Source: Roseovarius aestuarii
Lineage (GTDB): Bacteria; Pseudomonadota; Alphaproteobacteria; Rhodobacterales; Rhodobacteraceae
Direction of reading: 5' to 3'
DNA length: 64,000 nucleotides
Assembly (NCBI RefSeq): GCF_019966515.1
Contig: NZ_JAIMIB010000017.1
Location: 46,251 to 110,250 of the forward strand
Positions 42,889 through 52,344 of the stretch are shown here, one piece after another. The notes beneath the pieces were generated by a model. That model worked only from the letters and a program-made list of their open reading frames with translations, did no database searches and had not been told where the DNA came from. The translations under genes and the position numbers were made by a program. Numbering within the stretch: position 1 is the stretch's first letter; each line of letters begins with the position of its first letter.

Positions 42889-43617
42889 TTATCTAGCCAG
42901 AATGGCCTCAGCCATCCCGTCCAGCCGACCTTTTACACTGCGCCAATTAGGCATCAGCTGATCCAGCTCTCTGTAAAAACGCGGGCTGTGATTGTGCTCT
43001 TTAAGATGACAGATTTCATGTACGATGACGTAATCAATGCATTCTTTTGGCGCCTTTACGAGGCTCGGATTTAGAATGACCCTTCCAGAAGTGGAGCAGC
43101 TGCCCCATTGCTTCTTCATGCTCAGAAGTTTGATCGAAGGCCTTTCTTTAAGCCAAAGGACAGTCTCGCAAACCGCCCCAAGACGATCATGAAAAATGCT
43201 AGCAGCCCGCTGCCGGTACCAAGTATCCAGTAGTGCTCTAACGCTTTCTGCATCTTTGCTTCGGCATGTGACTTGAAGCCTCCCACGCAGCAATTTCACT
43301 GATTGGTCGCCATCCTCTGCAGGCAACACCTTCAGCAGATATCTACGTCCAAGATAGTAGTGACTTTCACCACTCACATACTCGCGCGGCAAGATGTGCC
43401 TAAGACGCTTTTCTGACTCCTCCACATGGCGCTCGATCCAGCGAGCTCTTTTCAGAACGGCTCTTTTGATCTCGGGACCGCATGCGTCAGCTGGGGCATC
43501 AACCTGAATAGCGCCGTTTGGGAACACGTGAATTTCGATCGCACTTCTTTTCCCAGGTAGATGGACTACTGAATAATCGTAACTGTTCCCGCCGTAGCTA
43601 AAAGACTGCCGGTTCAC
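42889..43617 (-). CDS. YgjP/DUF45-type zinc metallopeptidase-like protein
   Basis: 242 residues from a GTG. The signature is KKQWGSCSTSGRVILNP, then VHEICHLKEHNHSPRFY, with HExxH and the distal His. This YgjP-like family is frequently encoded directly downstream of hsdR in type I loci. It starts 4 bp after the hsdR stop, so it belongs to the operon. Its role in restriction is unclear; processing or control of the R subunit has been a natural guess. Confidence 0.85.
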   Translation of the reverse strand: MNRQSFSYGGNSYDYSVVHLPGKRSAIEIHVFPNGAIQVDAPADACGPEIKRAVLKRARWIERHVEESEKRLRHILPREYVSGESHYYLGRRYLLKVLPAEDGDQSVKLLRGRLQVTCRSKDAESVRALLDTWYRQRAASIFHDRLGAVCETVLWLKERPSIKLLSMKKQWGSCSTSGRVILNPSLVKAPKECIDYVIVHEICHLKEHNHSPRFYRELDQLMPNWRSVKGRLDGMAEAILAR

Positions 43618-43621
43618 AGGA

Positions 43622-46600
43622 TCAACCTTTCTTGCCCAATCCGACGCGCGTAATCAGGATAACTTGTTCGATTACCTCTTTGGCGTCATCCAACCCGATC
43701 AGTTTAAACAAACGCGGCAACAGGTTTTTGCGAATTTCCGTTTCGATATTCTGAGGATTTAGAGAATTCTCCGCTATCGCATTGCGGACAATGGTGTCGA
43801 TTTCCAAGGCTTCTGAGATGAGTTGATCCATCCCAACCACATCTAGGCTCTCAAAATACTCTTCACCTTTGGCAAGCTTGAACAACCCAAAGTACGCCGC
43901 TGCGCGCCGGTTCTCGCTTAGTTCTGAAGGAATTTGCTCGACCCTTCGATCTTTAACCTTCTCCTCCAGTTCCTTGAACAGCAGATATTGCTTTATTGGG
44001 TGGTCAAATAATGCCTCCGCTTCCGATATGGCCTCCTTCAGCAACTCAGAAAATACCTTCTGGGCGTAAGGATCTTCGCCAAGCGCTTGTTCAATTGTTT
44101 TGGTGACACGGCTCCTAATCACATCGGCTTCATTGCGAGCGTGTTCCGCGTCCCATCCCTCAGGGTCAGTATTGCCGATGTCTGTAAGTGAAATGACGCC
44201 CTCAGGATCTAGCACTTCTTCCCCGACAACGTGTTTATCGACCAGGTTTCGGATTTGCTCCTCGTAAATACTGAAATCCACAGTTTCCTGCGCATCTTGC
44301 TTTGCGATTTTGCGAAGGTTTGTGAAGAACTTTAGGTTGCTCTTGTATTGCTCAATTCGCTCTTCAGAAACGCCTCCATCCTCAAAAAAGCTTCGTGATG
44401 AAAGTGCTATTTTCAAGCACATTCCAAACTCGGAGAGGCTCGCGTAAAAGTCCTCTCTGATCTTCTGACGCACATCATAAGGTACGCCATCATCATCGTT
44501 CTGGAAATGGGGCACCAGTATCTGCCGATATTGCTCCAAATCCTGTCTATTTTGCACAGCCGCAAAATGTGCCCAAAGAGCGTCATGCAGGGAGGGCAAT
44601 CTTTTGTATTCGGTGTCGACCTGGTTATAGAGACCCTCCAGGTCCTCGATATCGTAGCCGCCTTGGGTCCTCTCGGCTAAGTCCTGGTAGTCTCTGATTG
44701 CCGTATCAAGTTCCCGCAGAATGCCGCGGTAATCGATCAATAGCCCATACTTCTTGGCTTCATGTAGTCTGTTCACACGCGCTATGGCTTGGATAAGATT
44801 ATGCTTTTCGAGCTTTTTGTCGATGTAGAGCACGCCGTTACGTGGCTCATCAAAACCGGTTAGCAGTTTGCTAACAACGATTAGTATGTCCGGGCGGCCG
44901 TCCGTTCCGAAGTCTTCCAATACCTGCCGCTCATACTCTTCCGGGTCGTTGCCGACGTTGTTCTTCCACCACTCTTGGATCTCTGGAAGCTTCGCATTGT
45001 CGACGTCCGAATGGTCCTCGCGTGTATCCGGTGGCGACATAATAATGGCACTGGTGACTAGCCCGGTCTTGTCGAGAGCTTCTTTGTAACGGATTGCCGA
45101 GATCTTACTGTCTGTCGCCAGTTGCCCTTTCAAACCTCCACCCAGCGATTTGATGTTTTCACTAAAGTGGACAGCAATGTCCCACGCAATCAGATCAATG
45201 CGGTTTGCCGATCCGTAAACGGGCCCCTTGGTGCCGTACTTCTTCTTCAGGTCATTCTTCTGGCTGTCAGTTAGACCAAGAGTGATCTTTTCAAACCAGT
45301 TGTCGATGGCCGTTTCATTGACGTCGAGAACCGGTTTTCGTTCCTCGTACAACAGCGGGGTAACAGTCCCGTCCTCGACCGCACGCTGCATCGTGTAGGC
45401 ATGAACAATTGGGCCGAACTTGCTCGTTGTCTTATCCTTTGTGAGCAGCGGAGTGCCGGTAAATGCGACGTATGCTGCATTCGGTAGGGCCTGCTTCATC
45501 CGCTCATGGTTTTCGCCACCATGACTACGATGCCCCTCGTCAACAAGAACGATGAGATCACTACTGGTGTTCCTACACTCGGGAAACTTTGAAGCTCCAT
45601 AGAACTTGTCGATGATTGAGAAAATTATCCGCTCCTTGCCCTGGCCGATACGCTTGGCAAGGTCTCGTCCGGACTGAGCCTTGGCCTTCTCACCGTCTTT
45701 CTTGGTCCCGATATCAGAGCCAAACGCTCCACTAGACATGAAGGTTTTTGATAACTGTCTTTCCAGATCGATGCGGTCGGTCACCACGACTATGCGGCAA
45801 CGCTTAAGTTGCTCGTGCAGCAAAAGTGCCTTCGTAAGGAACACCATCGTAAAGGACTTTCCGGAGCCCGTGGTGTGCCAGACAACGCCGCCTTCTCGAC
45901 CTCCGTCTACCCGCTTCTGCGTTATGCGGTCTAGCAATGCCTTTATGCCAAAAGCTTGTTGATACCGCGCAGCGATCTTGCCAACTTTCTTATCAAACAA
46001 GATGAAATAGCGAATGAACTCTAGAAGTCTGTCGTGCCGCAGCAAACTGACAATCAGCTTGTCTTGCTCTGTTGGTAGGTTGTGAGCGGTCCACAATTCC
46101 TCGAAGTACTGCCGTTTCCAGAAAGGCTTATCCGCAAACAGAGCATCAGCCGATTGGCGGTCTGGAACGTAAGACTTGATTTTGGAGAACTCGCTCTCCT
46201 CAATCTCTTCTTCTCGCCAATTTGACCAGAATTTTGACGGCGTTTTGGTCGTCGCGTACTTGCCATCGATACCGCTTACGGACATCAGAAGTTGCGAATA
46301 GGCAAAAAGCTGAGGGATTTCGTCCGTGCGTTGGTTGCGAATTGATTGGCTGATCCCCTCGACTACCATCGACTTGTTCGGGTTGCCGCTGTCAGGTCGT
46401 TTGGCTTCGATGACTACAAGAGGCAGGCCGTTGACATAGCAAACCACGTCGGGTCGACGAGTATGTGTGCCGCCTGCAGACAGGACCTCAAGCTCTTCTG
46501 TGACAATAAAGCTGTTGTTGCCTAGATTACCCCAATCGATCAGCTGAATGGTCGGGCTGTACCGGTTCCCATCTACGAACTCGGTAACGGTAATACCCAG

Positions 46601-46903
46601 CGTGATCTGGTCGTAGAGCCGTTCATTGGCCGTCTCCAAACCTTCGTTAAGTGCAGGCGATGTGACTTCCCGGACAATTTGATCGATGGCGTTCGTTGAA
46701 AGTGGATACAAGCGCCCCTTGTACTCAAAAGTGCGTTCCTTCAGCTGTTCGACCAGTACCCCCCTCATCACCACACCGGTGTTGCCACTCCGAGCGGCCA
46801 GGCAGTCCGCCTGGGACATGAACTTCCAGCCCATGGCCATGAGAATGTGGAGTGCTGGAATGTGCGAGGCGTATGCCTCAGAAGTTTCGGGTGTCTTGGT
46901 CAT
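43622..46903 (-). CDS. hsdR: type I restriction enzyme R subunit
   Basis: 1093 residues. The N-terminal nuclease core is THTRRPDVVCYVNG with VVIEAKRP (PD...ExK). The motor has Walker A HTTGSGKSFT, DEGHRS as motif II and motif VI near IQAIARVNR. The C-terminal helical region binds the methylase core. HsdR translocates DNA and cuts it when recognition sites are unmethylated. The start overlaps the DUF6119 gene by 4 bp. No frame disruption is visible, so the enzyme should be active. Confidence 0.95.
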   Translation of the reverse strand: MTKTPETSEAYASHIPALHILMAMGWKFMSQADCLAARSGNTGVVMRGVLVEQLKERTFEYKGRLYPLSTNAIDQIVREVTSPALNEGLETANERLYDQITLGITVTEFVDGNRYSPTIQLIDWGNLGNNSFIVTEELEVLSAGGTHTRRPDVVCYVNGLPLVVIEAKRPDSGNPNKSMVVEGISQSIRNQRTDEIPQLFAYSQLLMSVSGIDGKYATTKTPSKFWSNWREEEIEESEFSKIKSYVPDRQSADALFADKPFWKRQYFEELWTAHNLPTEQDKLIVSLLRHDRLLEFIRYFILFDKKVGKIAARYQQAFGIKALLDRITQKRVDGGREGGVVWHTTGSGKSFTMVFLTKALLLHEQLKRCRIVVVTDRIDLERQLSKTFMSSGAFGSDIGTKKDGEKAKAQSGRDLAKRIGQGKERIIFSIIDKFYGASKFPECRNTSSDLIVLVDEGHRSHGGENHERMKQALPNAAYVAFTGTPLLTKDKTTSKFGPIVHAYTMQRAVEDGTVTPLLYEERKPVLDVNETAIDNWFEKITLGLTDSQKNDLKKKYGTKGPVYGSANRIDLIAWDIAVHFSENIKSLGGGLKGQLATDSKISAIRYKEALDKTGLVTSAIIMSPPDTREDHSDVDNAKLPEIQEWWKNNVGNDPEEYERQVLEDFGTDGRPDILIVVSKLLTGFDEPRNGVLYIDKKLEKHNLIQAIARVNRLHEAKKYGLLIDYRGILRELDTAIRDYQDLAERTQGGYDIEDLEGLYNQVDTEYKRLPSLHDALWAHFAAVQNRQDLEQYRQILVPHFQNDDDGVPYDVRQKIREDFYASLSEFGMCLKIALSSRSFFEDGGVSEERIEQYKSNLKFFTNLRKIAKQDAQETVDFSIYEEQIRNLVDKHVVGEEVLDPEGVISLTDIGNTDPEGWDAEHARNEADVIRSRVTKTIEQALGEDPYAQKVFSELLKEAISEAEALFDHPIKQYLLFKELEEKVKDRRVEQIPSELSENRRAAAYFGLFKLAKGEEYFESLDVVGMDQLISEALEIDTIVRNAIAENSLNPQNIETEIRKNLLPRLFKLIGLDDAKEVIEQVILITRVGLGKKG

Positions 46904-48600
46904 GCTGCGACTGCCACTGGTTCAAGTTTCTCAACCAGGTCGATCGCCACCTTGAAGCCCATGTTTTGGAGCTGTTCGAGCGACGAATGCACGCTCACTT
47001 TACTGAAGAATGGGATGCTCATTGAGCCATCGGCGTACGGGCGCCGCATGATCGCGTAGACTATCTCGTACTCCGAGGTGTCAGGCTTTTTGCGAGCCGT
47101 CGGAAGGTGCGCTTCAAATCCAGGCTTCAGCTTCTTGACCTTCTTGCGTAGGTCGCCCCGGAATTTCCCATCGTTCACAAAGGCCTCGGCGCTTACAAAA
47201 CCCTGGCTCCATAGGTGGCTTATCGAATGGGAGGAGTGCCCATCCTTCACATGGATGAATTGTTTAGTTTCCGAAAAGAAGTCACAGGGTTCGAGGTTGG
47301 CGTAACGAACGCCCTTTGGGTTGATCTTCTGCTTATCGAGGCAAACAAACTCCGGACGAGCCTTTAGATCTTCATTGAGCAGTTCTTCGTTGGCACAGGT
47401 GGTTGCCCCAATCACAGACTTCTTGGGTATCGCGTCGAACCCGTTTTCAATCTGGTCTTTGTAGTCGCTGTCGATCCGGTACCAGTCGCCACCATAGAGG
47501 GCAAAGCGGCTTGCCTTTGTCTCACCTGCTGGCTGGTGCTCAAGTTCGTAAACCAAGCATTCGTACACGCGCCAGCGCTTGGAGAGTTTTTCCTCGCCGC
47601 TCCTGGCTCCGCGAATGTAGTGTTTTTCTTTGATTTCAGCGATATCGCCAGCAAATCCGGCCTTGTCCAACTGGGCACAGTAATCCCCGATTCCGAGTTG
47701 GAAGAAGTCGTCTGAACCACCGTTGAAGCCGTTGTAGTGGAGTTTCGATCCCTCCCGGTAATCTACGATTTCTGGCGGTGCCAAATGCAGGTCATTGACG
47801 CCGCCGTCGCGCAGCTCCTGCAATGCCTCCGAAAGCTTCGTGTCAAGCTCTGCCGTCACGGTCTTGTCGACCGGCTGCAGAAAATCGATCCACTTAAAGT
47901 CACTTTGATAGGCCTTGTCCTTGTAGGCTGCCATCAATTTGATGCTGAGGTCTTCGATGTCGTTCGGGCCAACTTTGCAGGTAATAGAAAGGCTGTCTTT
48001 GCCGGCGACGAAGCGGGCAAAATCTTTGTCCTTTGGGGTGCCCCCAGCCACTTGCGCGATGTCGCGCAACACATTTACGCCGAAGGCGGAAAGGTCACTG
48101 TCTCGGCTCGATTGAATCCGCTTTTGGAACGAGGTTGCGTCAGGTACGGCGACGTCGAGCGTACGCAGCTTGTCGCGTGGCACCCGGTTCAACGTCACTT
48201 TCAACCCAAAACGCTTTTCGAACGCCTCAAGGTTCAGCGGGATGTGAGCATGTCCAAAACAGATCGCCATAACTCGGCCATCCACGGGTACAAATAGGAT
48301 GCCAGCAGCGCCACTCACCCAAAGGCGTCGTTCTTCTTCCACCCCGTCCACGGTTGTTTTCGTGATGCTTCCAGCTCCTGGGCTGGCTCTGGTGACGAAT
48401 TCCAGCCAACCGGGCGGTGTGGAGAATGCCTCGCCAACAAACAAACGAGCGCCCTCAATCCCAGGCCAGTCCTTCTCTTCGAAAGCCTTGGTTTGGCCAG
48501 GTGCATAGTCAGCTGCGAAGGTACCTTCGATGTCTCTTCCTGGCTTCAGAAGGCGCGCTGTCAGCGTTACGATTTTTGTTTCGTCTTCGGTTGCGGCCAT
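46900..48600 (-). CDS. DUF6119 / TIGR04141-type protein inserted in the hsd operon
   Basis: 566 residues. Landmarks I associate with this sporadically distributed family are the N-terminal LTARLLKPGRDIE, the central KDSLSITCKVG, ALYGGDWYRID and the C-terminal EYEIVYAIMRRPY. It lies between hsdS and hsdR with a 4-bp overlap and 2-bp spacing, so it is made with the restriction enzyme. DUF6119 proteins are repeatedly seen in defence loci but their activity is not settled to my knowledge. No catalytic triad is obvious by eye. Confidence 0.7.
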   Translation of the reverse strand: MAATEDETKIVTLTARLLKPGRDIEGTFAADYAPGQTKAFEEKDWPGIEGARLFVGEAFSTPPGWLEFVTRASPGAGSITKTTVDGVEEERRLWVSGAAGILFVPVDGRVMAICFGHAHIPLNLEAFEKRFGLKVTLNRVPRDKLRTLDVAVPDATSFQKRIQSSRDSDLSAFGVNVLRDIAQVAGGTPKDKDFARFVAGKDSLSITCKVGPNDIEDLSIKLMAAYKDKAYQSDFKWIDFLQPVDKTVTAELDTKLSEALQELRDGGVNDLHLAPPEIVDYREGSKLHYNGFNGGSDDFFQLGIGDYCAQLDKAGFAGDIAEIKEKHYIRGARSGEEKLSKRWRVYECLVYELEHQPAGETKASRFALYGGDWYRIDSDYKDQIENGFDAIPKKSVIGATTCANEELLNEDLKARPEFVCLDKQKINPKGVRYANLEPCDFFSETKQFIHVKDGHSSHSISHLWSQGFVSAEAFVNDGKFRGDLRKKVKKLKPGFEAHLPTARKKPDTSEYEIVYAIMRRPYADGSMSIPFFSKVSVHSSLEQLQNMGFKVAIDLVEKLEPVAVAA

Positions 48601-48602
48601 CG

Positions 48603-49793
48603 TTAGTCACCTCCATCCAATTTGACGCGGCGCTTGCCGGTCAGGAGTTGTTGCATCAATGCCTTTTTCTGATCCCTTAGGCTTTCGAGCTGGGTTTCGA
48701 GCCGGTCTAGCTCCACCTCACAACGAGTCAGTACTTCTGCTATGCCTGCTTGTTCTTCTTTGTCCTTGGGAATGTGAAAAAGAGAATCCTTTACGTACTG
48801 CCAATCTGCGCGAGGCATTTTTGATCCGCTTGAAATACTCGTTGCTCTGAGGAACGGACCGGATTGTACTAAGAAGTAAAGGTAATCTCGGGAGCACACG
48901 CTTTGCACAGCGTCCAACACCCAAATCTCGGATGTGCAAACGCCGTCAAAGCCAGGTTTTAGGAACTTCCGCAGATAAGGGCGAAGCTTACCAAAAAGAA
49001 TGCTTTTTGCAGTAAAATGCGTCTTGTTGCTCTCTGTTTCTTTGGTTGTCGTCTCAGAAAGAAGACGACCAGTTTCTGGCTCAATATGTTCCAGTTCAAT
49101 GCATCGAAAAACTTTCGAGCCTTTCCCTGGTGTAAAGTTTCGGCTCGACTTTCGAGCGATATTTTCGAATGGCAATATTAGCCATTCACTTTGCGAAAAC
49201 CCTGGAAGCCGTCTTTTTCCAGTGAGCAACCCTTGCAGGAGTGCCTGCTTCTGGTCCTTGGAGTTCTCAATCAGTCTCTCCGTGGCCTCAATAGCTTGAT
49301 CCCAAGTAGACAGGATCTTGGCGATCTCCTGTTGTTCCGCAAGCGGTGGAATCGAAACAGCGGTTTTACTGAATTCGCTCTGACCGAGCGTTTTGTTGCG
49401 GCCAGCACCACCTGGGGACGCAAGTGTTAGAAGGTGTTTTCCGTACTTCGATTTGAAGAGGTAGAGAAAGAAATCCACGTCAGCCTTGTTGTTTTTTGGC
49501 CGATACATAGGGAACCTATGGGAGGCAATCTTGCCTACGTCCTTTTCGGTTGTCCTTCCGACGGCTTGTTCCCAAGCGAAGACAATATTCACAACAAAAC
49601 AATTCGGCTCGACCCAGAATACTCTCTTGTTGCCTAACTCAACGCCAGAAACAGACGGTTTGTCGAAGAGGCCTTTGGCGTGGGATCGAATACCAATCTG
49701 CTGGTACTGCTCGTCAGGTTGCACATCGACCGCACTCCCAACTCGCGTCAGGACATCTTCAATCTTTTGCTCCTTCCATCCTTCAGGCGTCAT
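48603..49793 (-). CDS. hsdS: type I specificity subunit (two target-recognition domains)
   Basis: 396 residues in two repeats. Each half ends with the same conserved helical region: QKQALLQGLLTGKRRLPGF near 190 and KKALMQQLLTGKRR at the C-terminus, preceded by IPPLAEQQEIAKIL and IPKDKEEQAGIAEVL. The intervening target-recognition domains differ, so the site is bipartite and asymmetric. The start overlaps hsdM by 11 bp. Confidence 0.93.
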   Translation of the reverse strand: MTPEGWKEQKIEDVLTRVGSAVDVQPDEQYQQIGIRSHAKGLFDKPSVSGVELGNKRVFWVEPNCFVVNIVFAWEQAVGRTTEKDVGKIASHRFPMYRPKNNKADVDFFLYLFKSKYGKHLLTLASPGGAGRNKTLGQSEFSKTAVSIPPLAEQQEIAKILSTWDQAIEATERLIENSKDQKQALLQGLLTGKRRLPGFSQSEWLILPFENIARKSSRNFTPGKGSKVFRCIELEHIEPETGRLLSETTTKETESNKTHFTAKSILFGKLRPYLRKFLKPGFDGVCTSEIWVLDAVQSVCSRDYLYFLVQSGPFLRATSISSGSKMPRADWQYVKDSLFHIPKDKEEQAGIAEVLTRCEVELDRLETQLESLRDQKKALMQQLLTGKRRVKLDGGD

Positions 49794-51297
49794 AGCCCAG
49801 TTCCTTCAGGCAGCCAGCCATTTGAATGTCCAGGTCAGCAAGTTCTTTCTTCAACACTTCGCGCTCTGCGCGAACCGCCATTAAGTCGATCTCTTCTTCT
49901 TCCTCGAATGTGTCGACGTAACGAGGGATGTTTAGGTTGAAGTCGTTTTCAGCCATCTCTTCGAACTGGGCGAGATAGGAATACTTGTCAGTTTCGGACT
50001 CCCTTGCCCGGTAGGTTTCGACGATCTTCTTGATGTGCTTTTCGGGGTCCAACCGGTTCTGGTTTGTGCCCTTAATGAACTCGCGGCTGGCATCGATGAA
50101 CAGAACCGACCCGTCCTCTTTGTCCTGCTTAAAGATGAGGATGGCGGCTGGGATGCCGGTGCCAAAGAACAGCTTCTCGGGCAATCCGATGACCGCATCT
50201 AGCTTGTGCTCTTCAACTAGTCTGCGCCGAATTTTTCCCTCAGAAGCGCCTCGAAACAGTGCTCCAAGTGGAACCACTACACCCATGCGACCTGAGCCAG
50301 GCTTCATGGTCTCGATCATATGCAGGATGAACGCATAATCGCCCTTGGACTTTGGCGGAATACCTCGCCGAAAGCGCGAAAATCTGTCATCCTCGGCAGT
50401 TCCGTGCCCCCATTTGTCCAAGCTAAACGGTGGATTGGCTACGACCACGTCAAAGTGCTTAAGGCGGTCATGCTCATCAAGCAGCTTTGGGTTTCGGATC
50501 GTATCGCCCCACTCAACCCGGTGATTATCCTCACCGTGCAGGAATAAGTTCATTTTGGCTAAGGCCCAGGTGCTGCCAATGGCCTCTTGCCCAAAGAGTG
50601 CATACTTCTTCGAGCCCTTCGCCCTCACCTTCCGACCGCATTTCATGAGCAACGAGGCGGAGCCACAGGTTGGATCGCAAATCTCATCGCCCTCTTGGGG
50701 GTCAACAAGCTCTGCTATGAGTTCGGAGACTTCCGCCGGTGTATAAAACTCGCCAGCCGTCTTGCCACCTTCAGACGCAAACCGCGAAATCAGATACTCA
50801 TATGCGTTCCCAATGACGTCTTGGTTGCCGATGTGTGCCATTCGAAGGTCTAAGCGCTCGTCCACGAAGTCCTCCAAAAGGTGGGCCAGCAAGTCATTCT
50901 TTTGCTTCTCATCACCGAGCTTGGTGCTGTTAAAGCTGATGTCCTGAAATACGTCGCGCAGCTTGGTGATGTTTGCCTCCTCAATGGCGTGCAGCGCCTT
51001 GTCGATGCGTTCACCATTGCCTGGTGCGTGCCGCTGCCCGTAGAGGTCGTAGAAGCTTGCGCCCTCGGGAAGGACGAAGCGCTCGTTCTTCATCATTTCC
51101 GCGATGAGCTCTGGTGCGTCGCCATAGTCGGCTTCGTACTGTTCGTAGTGCTCCCGCCAGACGTCGCTGAGGAACTTGAGGAACAACATCGTCAGAACGA
51201 AGTCCTTATAGATGCTTGGATCTACCGTTCCGCGGAAGGTGTCACATGCCGCCCATACGGCCTGGTTAATCTCGGCTTGGTTTACTTGCTTGGTCAT
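49783..51297 (-). CDS. hsdM: type I DNA methyltransferase subunit
   Basis: 504 residues. SAM-binding motif I is DPTCGSASLL, preceded by AGEFYTPAEVSELIA, and catalytic motif IV is NPPFSLDKWG, the N6-adenine signature. Length is normal. It modifies adenines in the HsdS site. Overlaps the half-size S-like gene by 4 bp upstream and hsdS by 11 bp downstream. Confidence 0.95.
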   Translation of the reverse strand: MTKQVNQAEINQAVWAACDTFRGTVDPSIYKDFVLTMLFLKFLSDVWREHYEQYEADYGDAPELIAEMMKNERFVLPEGASFYDLYGQRHAPGNGERIDKALHAIEEANITKLRDVFQDISFNSTKLGDEKQKNDLLAHLLEDFVDERLDLRMAHIGNQDVIGNAYEYLISRFASEGGKTAGEFYTPAEVSELIAELVDPQEGDEICDPTCGSASLLMKCGRKVRAKGSKKYALFGQEAIGSTWALAKMNLFLHGEDNHRVEWGDTIRNPKLLDEHDRLKHFDVVVANPPFSLDKWGHGTAEDDRFSRFRRGIPPKSKGDYAFILHMIETMKPGSGRMGVVVPLGALFRGASEGKIRRRLVEEHKLDAVIGLPEKLFFGTGIPAAILIFKQDKEDGSVLFIDASREFIKGTNQNRLDPEKHIKKIVETYRARESETDKYSYLAQFEEMAENDFNLNIPRYVDTFEEEEEIDLMAVRAEREVLKKELADLDIQMAGCLKELGYDA

Positions 51298-51890
51298 GTC
51301 GTTTTTCCTGACAGAATGGTTGCTGCGATGCCGCGCATTTCTCTTTCTCGGTTCTGGATGAGCGCCTTCAACGCCCGCCTTTCAGCAGCGGCGGCGCTCT
51401 CGTAGGATGCGATTTTTAGTTGGATTTCGATTGGCGGAACTACGACTGGCAGGTCGCGTAGCGCGCTGATCTTTACGTTTCGGACAGTTACACCGGCTGA
51501 TGCGTTGTCGATCCAGCCCTGCGCCTTGGGCTGATTTATTTGCCAGGCCAAGAAAGCAGGGTCGATTTCAGGAGACCGTGCGTCGATCACATGAAACAAC
51601 GAGTTGGCAATCGCAAAATCTGGTTGGTCATCAATGTGCCAAGCGAAGTTGCGGGAACCTTTCGCAGAGAAGATGACCAGCCCCCTTCGGAGGCGGGCCT
51701 CGTTCATCAATCGCCCTTCGGCCACCCGCGCACAATTCTCCCAGCCGATTGGCTGGCCAGCTTTCAGATCCTTCACCTGAACGACCGAGACATCGCCGGA
51801 AGCATCTTCAGGGAGAGCTCCCTTAAAGAGGTAGCCTGACCTGATGTCCGCTAGATCGCCTAGTTTTTGTATGCCATAAGTATACGTCAT
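51294..51890 (-). CDS. half-size S-like protein at the head of the hsd operon
   Basis: 198 residues from the ATG at 51890. It has a single target-recognition-like domain (IQKLGDLADIRSGYLFKG, then IFSAKGSRNFAWHI) and one conserved helix (VVPPIEIQLKIASYESA). A full HsdS has two. The start was chosen because a TTGACT-N17-TATATG promoter places +1 at that ATG, implying a leaderless message; an ATG at 51899 and a GTG at 51914 are alternatives. It precedes hsdM with a 4-bp overlap. Two S-like subunits could exchange specificity, or the half protein may act as a dimer. Confidence 0.75.
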   Translation of the reverse strand: MTYTYGIQKLGDLADIRSGYLFKGALPEDASGDVSVVQVKDLKAGQPIGWENCARVAEGRLMNEARLRRGLVIFSAKGSRNFAWHIDDQPDFAIANSLFHVIDARSPEIDPAFLAWQINQPKAQGWIDNASAGVTVRNVKISALRDLPVVVPPIEIQLKIASYESAAAAERRALKALIQNREREMRGIAATILSGKTT

Positions 51891-51952
51891 ACTATTCATA
51901 TACGATCGATTCACCTGGCAGTCAAGAGCATGAGAAAAGTATGCGTCATACT
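51879..51952 (-). promoter_or_regulatory. hsd operon promoter with two 15-bp operator-like sites
   Basis: AGTATACGTCATACT (51879-51893) and AGTATGCGTCATACT (51938-51952) are inverted repeats AGTAT-N5-ATACT, 59 bp apart. Between them, on the minus strand, are TTGACT (51925-51920) and TATATG (51902-51897) with a 17-bp spacer. The promoter-proximal site covers the predicted +1 and the ATG at 51890. Confidence 0.65.
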
Positions 51953-52140
51953 AATGTTTGTCTATGCGGTGTTTTCCTTGGGCACGCTTAATTTTGGCGG
52001 GTCAATTGATGAACGGGGCTGTTTGCCCCTCCACCTTTAGATCCATGTGATTCCGGAAATTATACATACGCCCGACTAAGATGCCTTAGGTCTGGCATCG
52101 ATAAGAATTGGAGCGGGATCTTTGTACTCTATCGGATAAC

Positions 52141-52215
52141 TGGTGCCTCAAGAGGGACTCGAACCCCGACCTTGTCCTTACGAAGGGCCTGCTCTACCAG
52201 CTGAGCTATTGAGGT
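52141..52215 (-). tRNA. tRNA-Thr(CGT)-like, partly degenerate
   Basis: 75 nt with encoded CCA, D arm GCTC/GAGC and loop TTCGTAA (anticodon CGT). Pairing is imperfect: A-C at the top of the acceptor, two mismatches in the anticodon stem (GGCCC/GGACA) and a poor T stem. It lies between the hsd promoter and the island B integrase. Either a decaying or an island-borne tRNA. Confidence 0.6.
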
Positions 52216-52344
52216 TCGCCGCCAAAAAGTTGGACGGCGTTTCATTGTACCGGATGCAGTACGCTGCGGCTGTATAACCATCAGAAAAGTCGAGCATTTT
52301 CTAAAAATGTGCTTATACTGAGTTGTGGCCATAAGGAGGTCACG

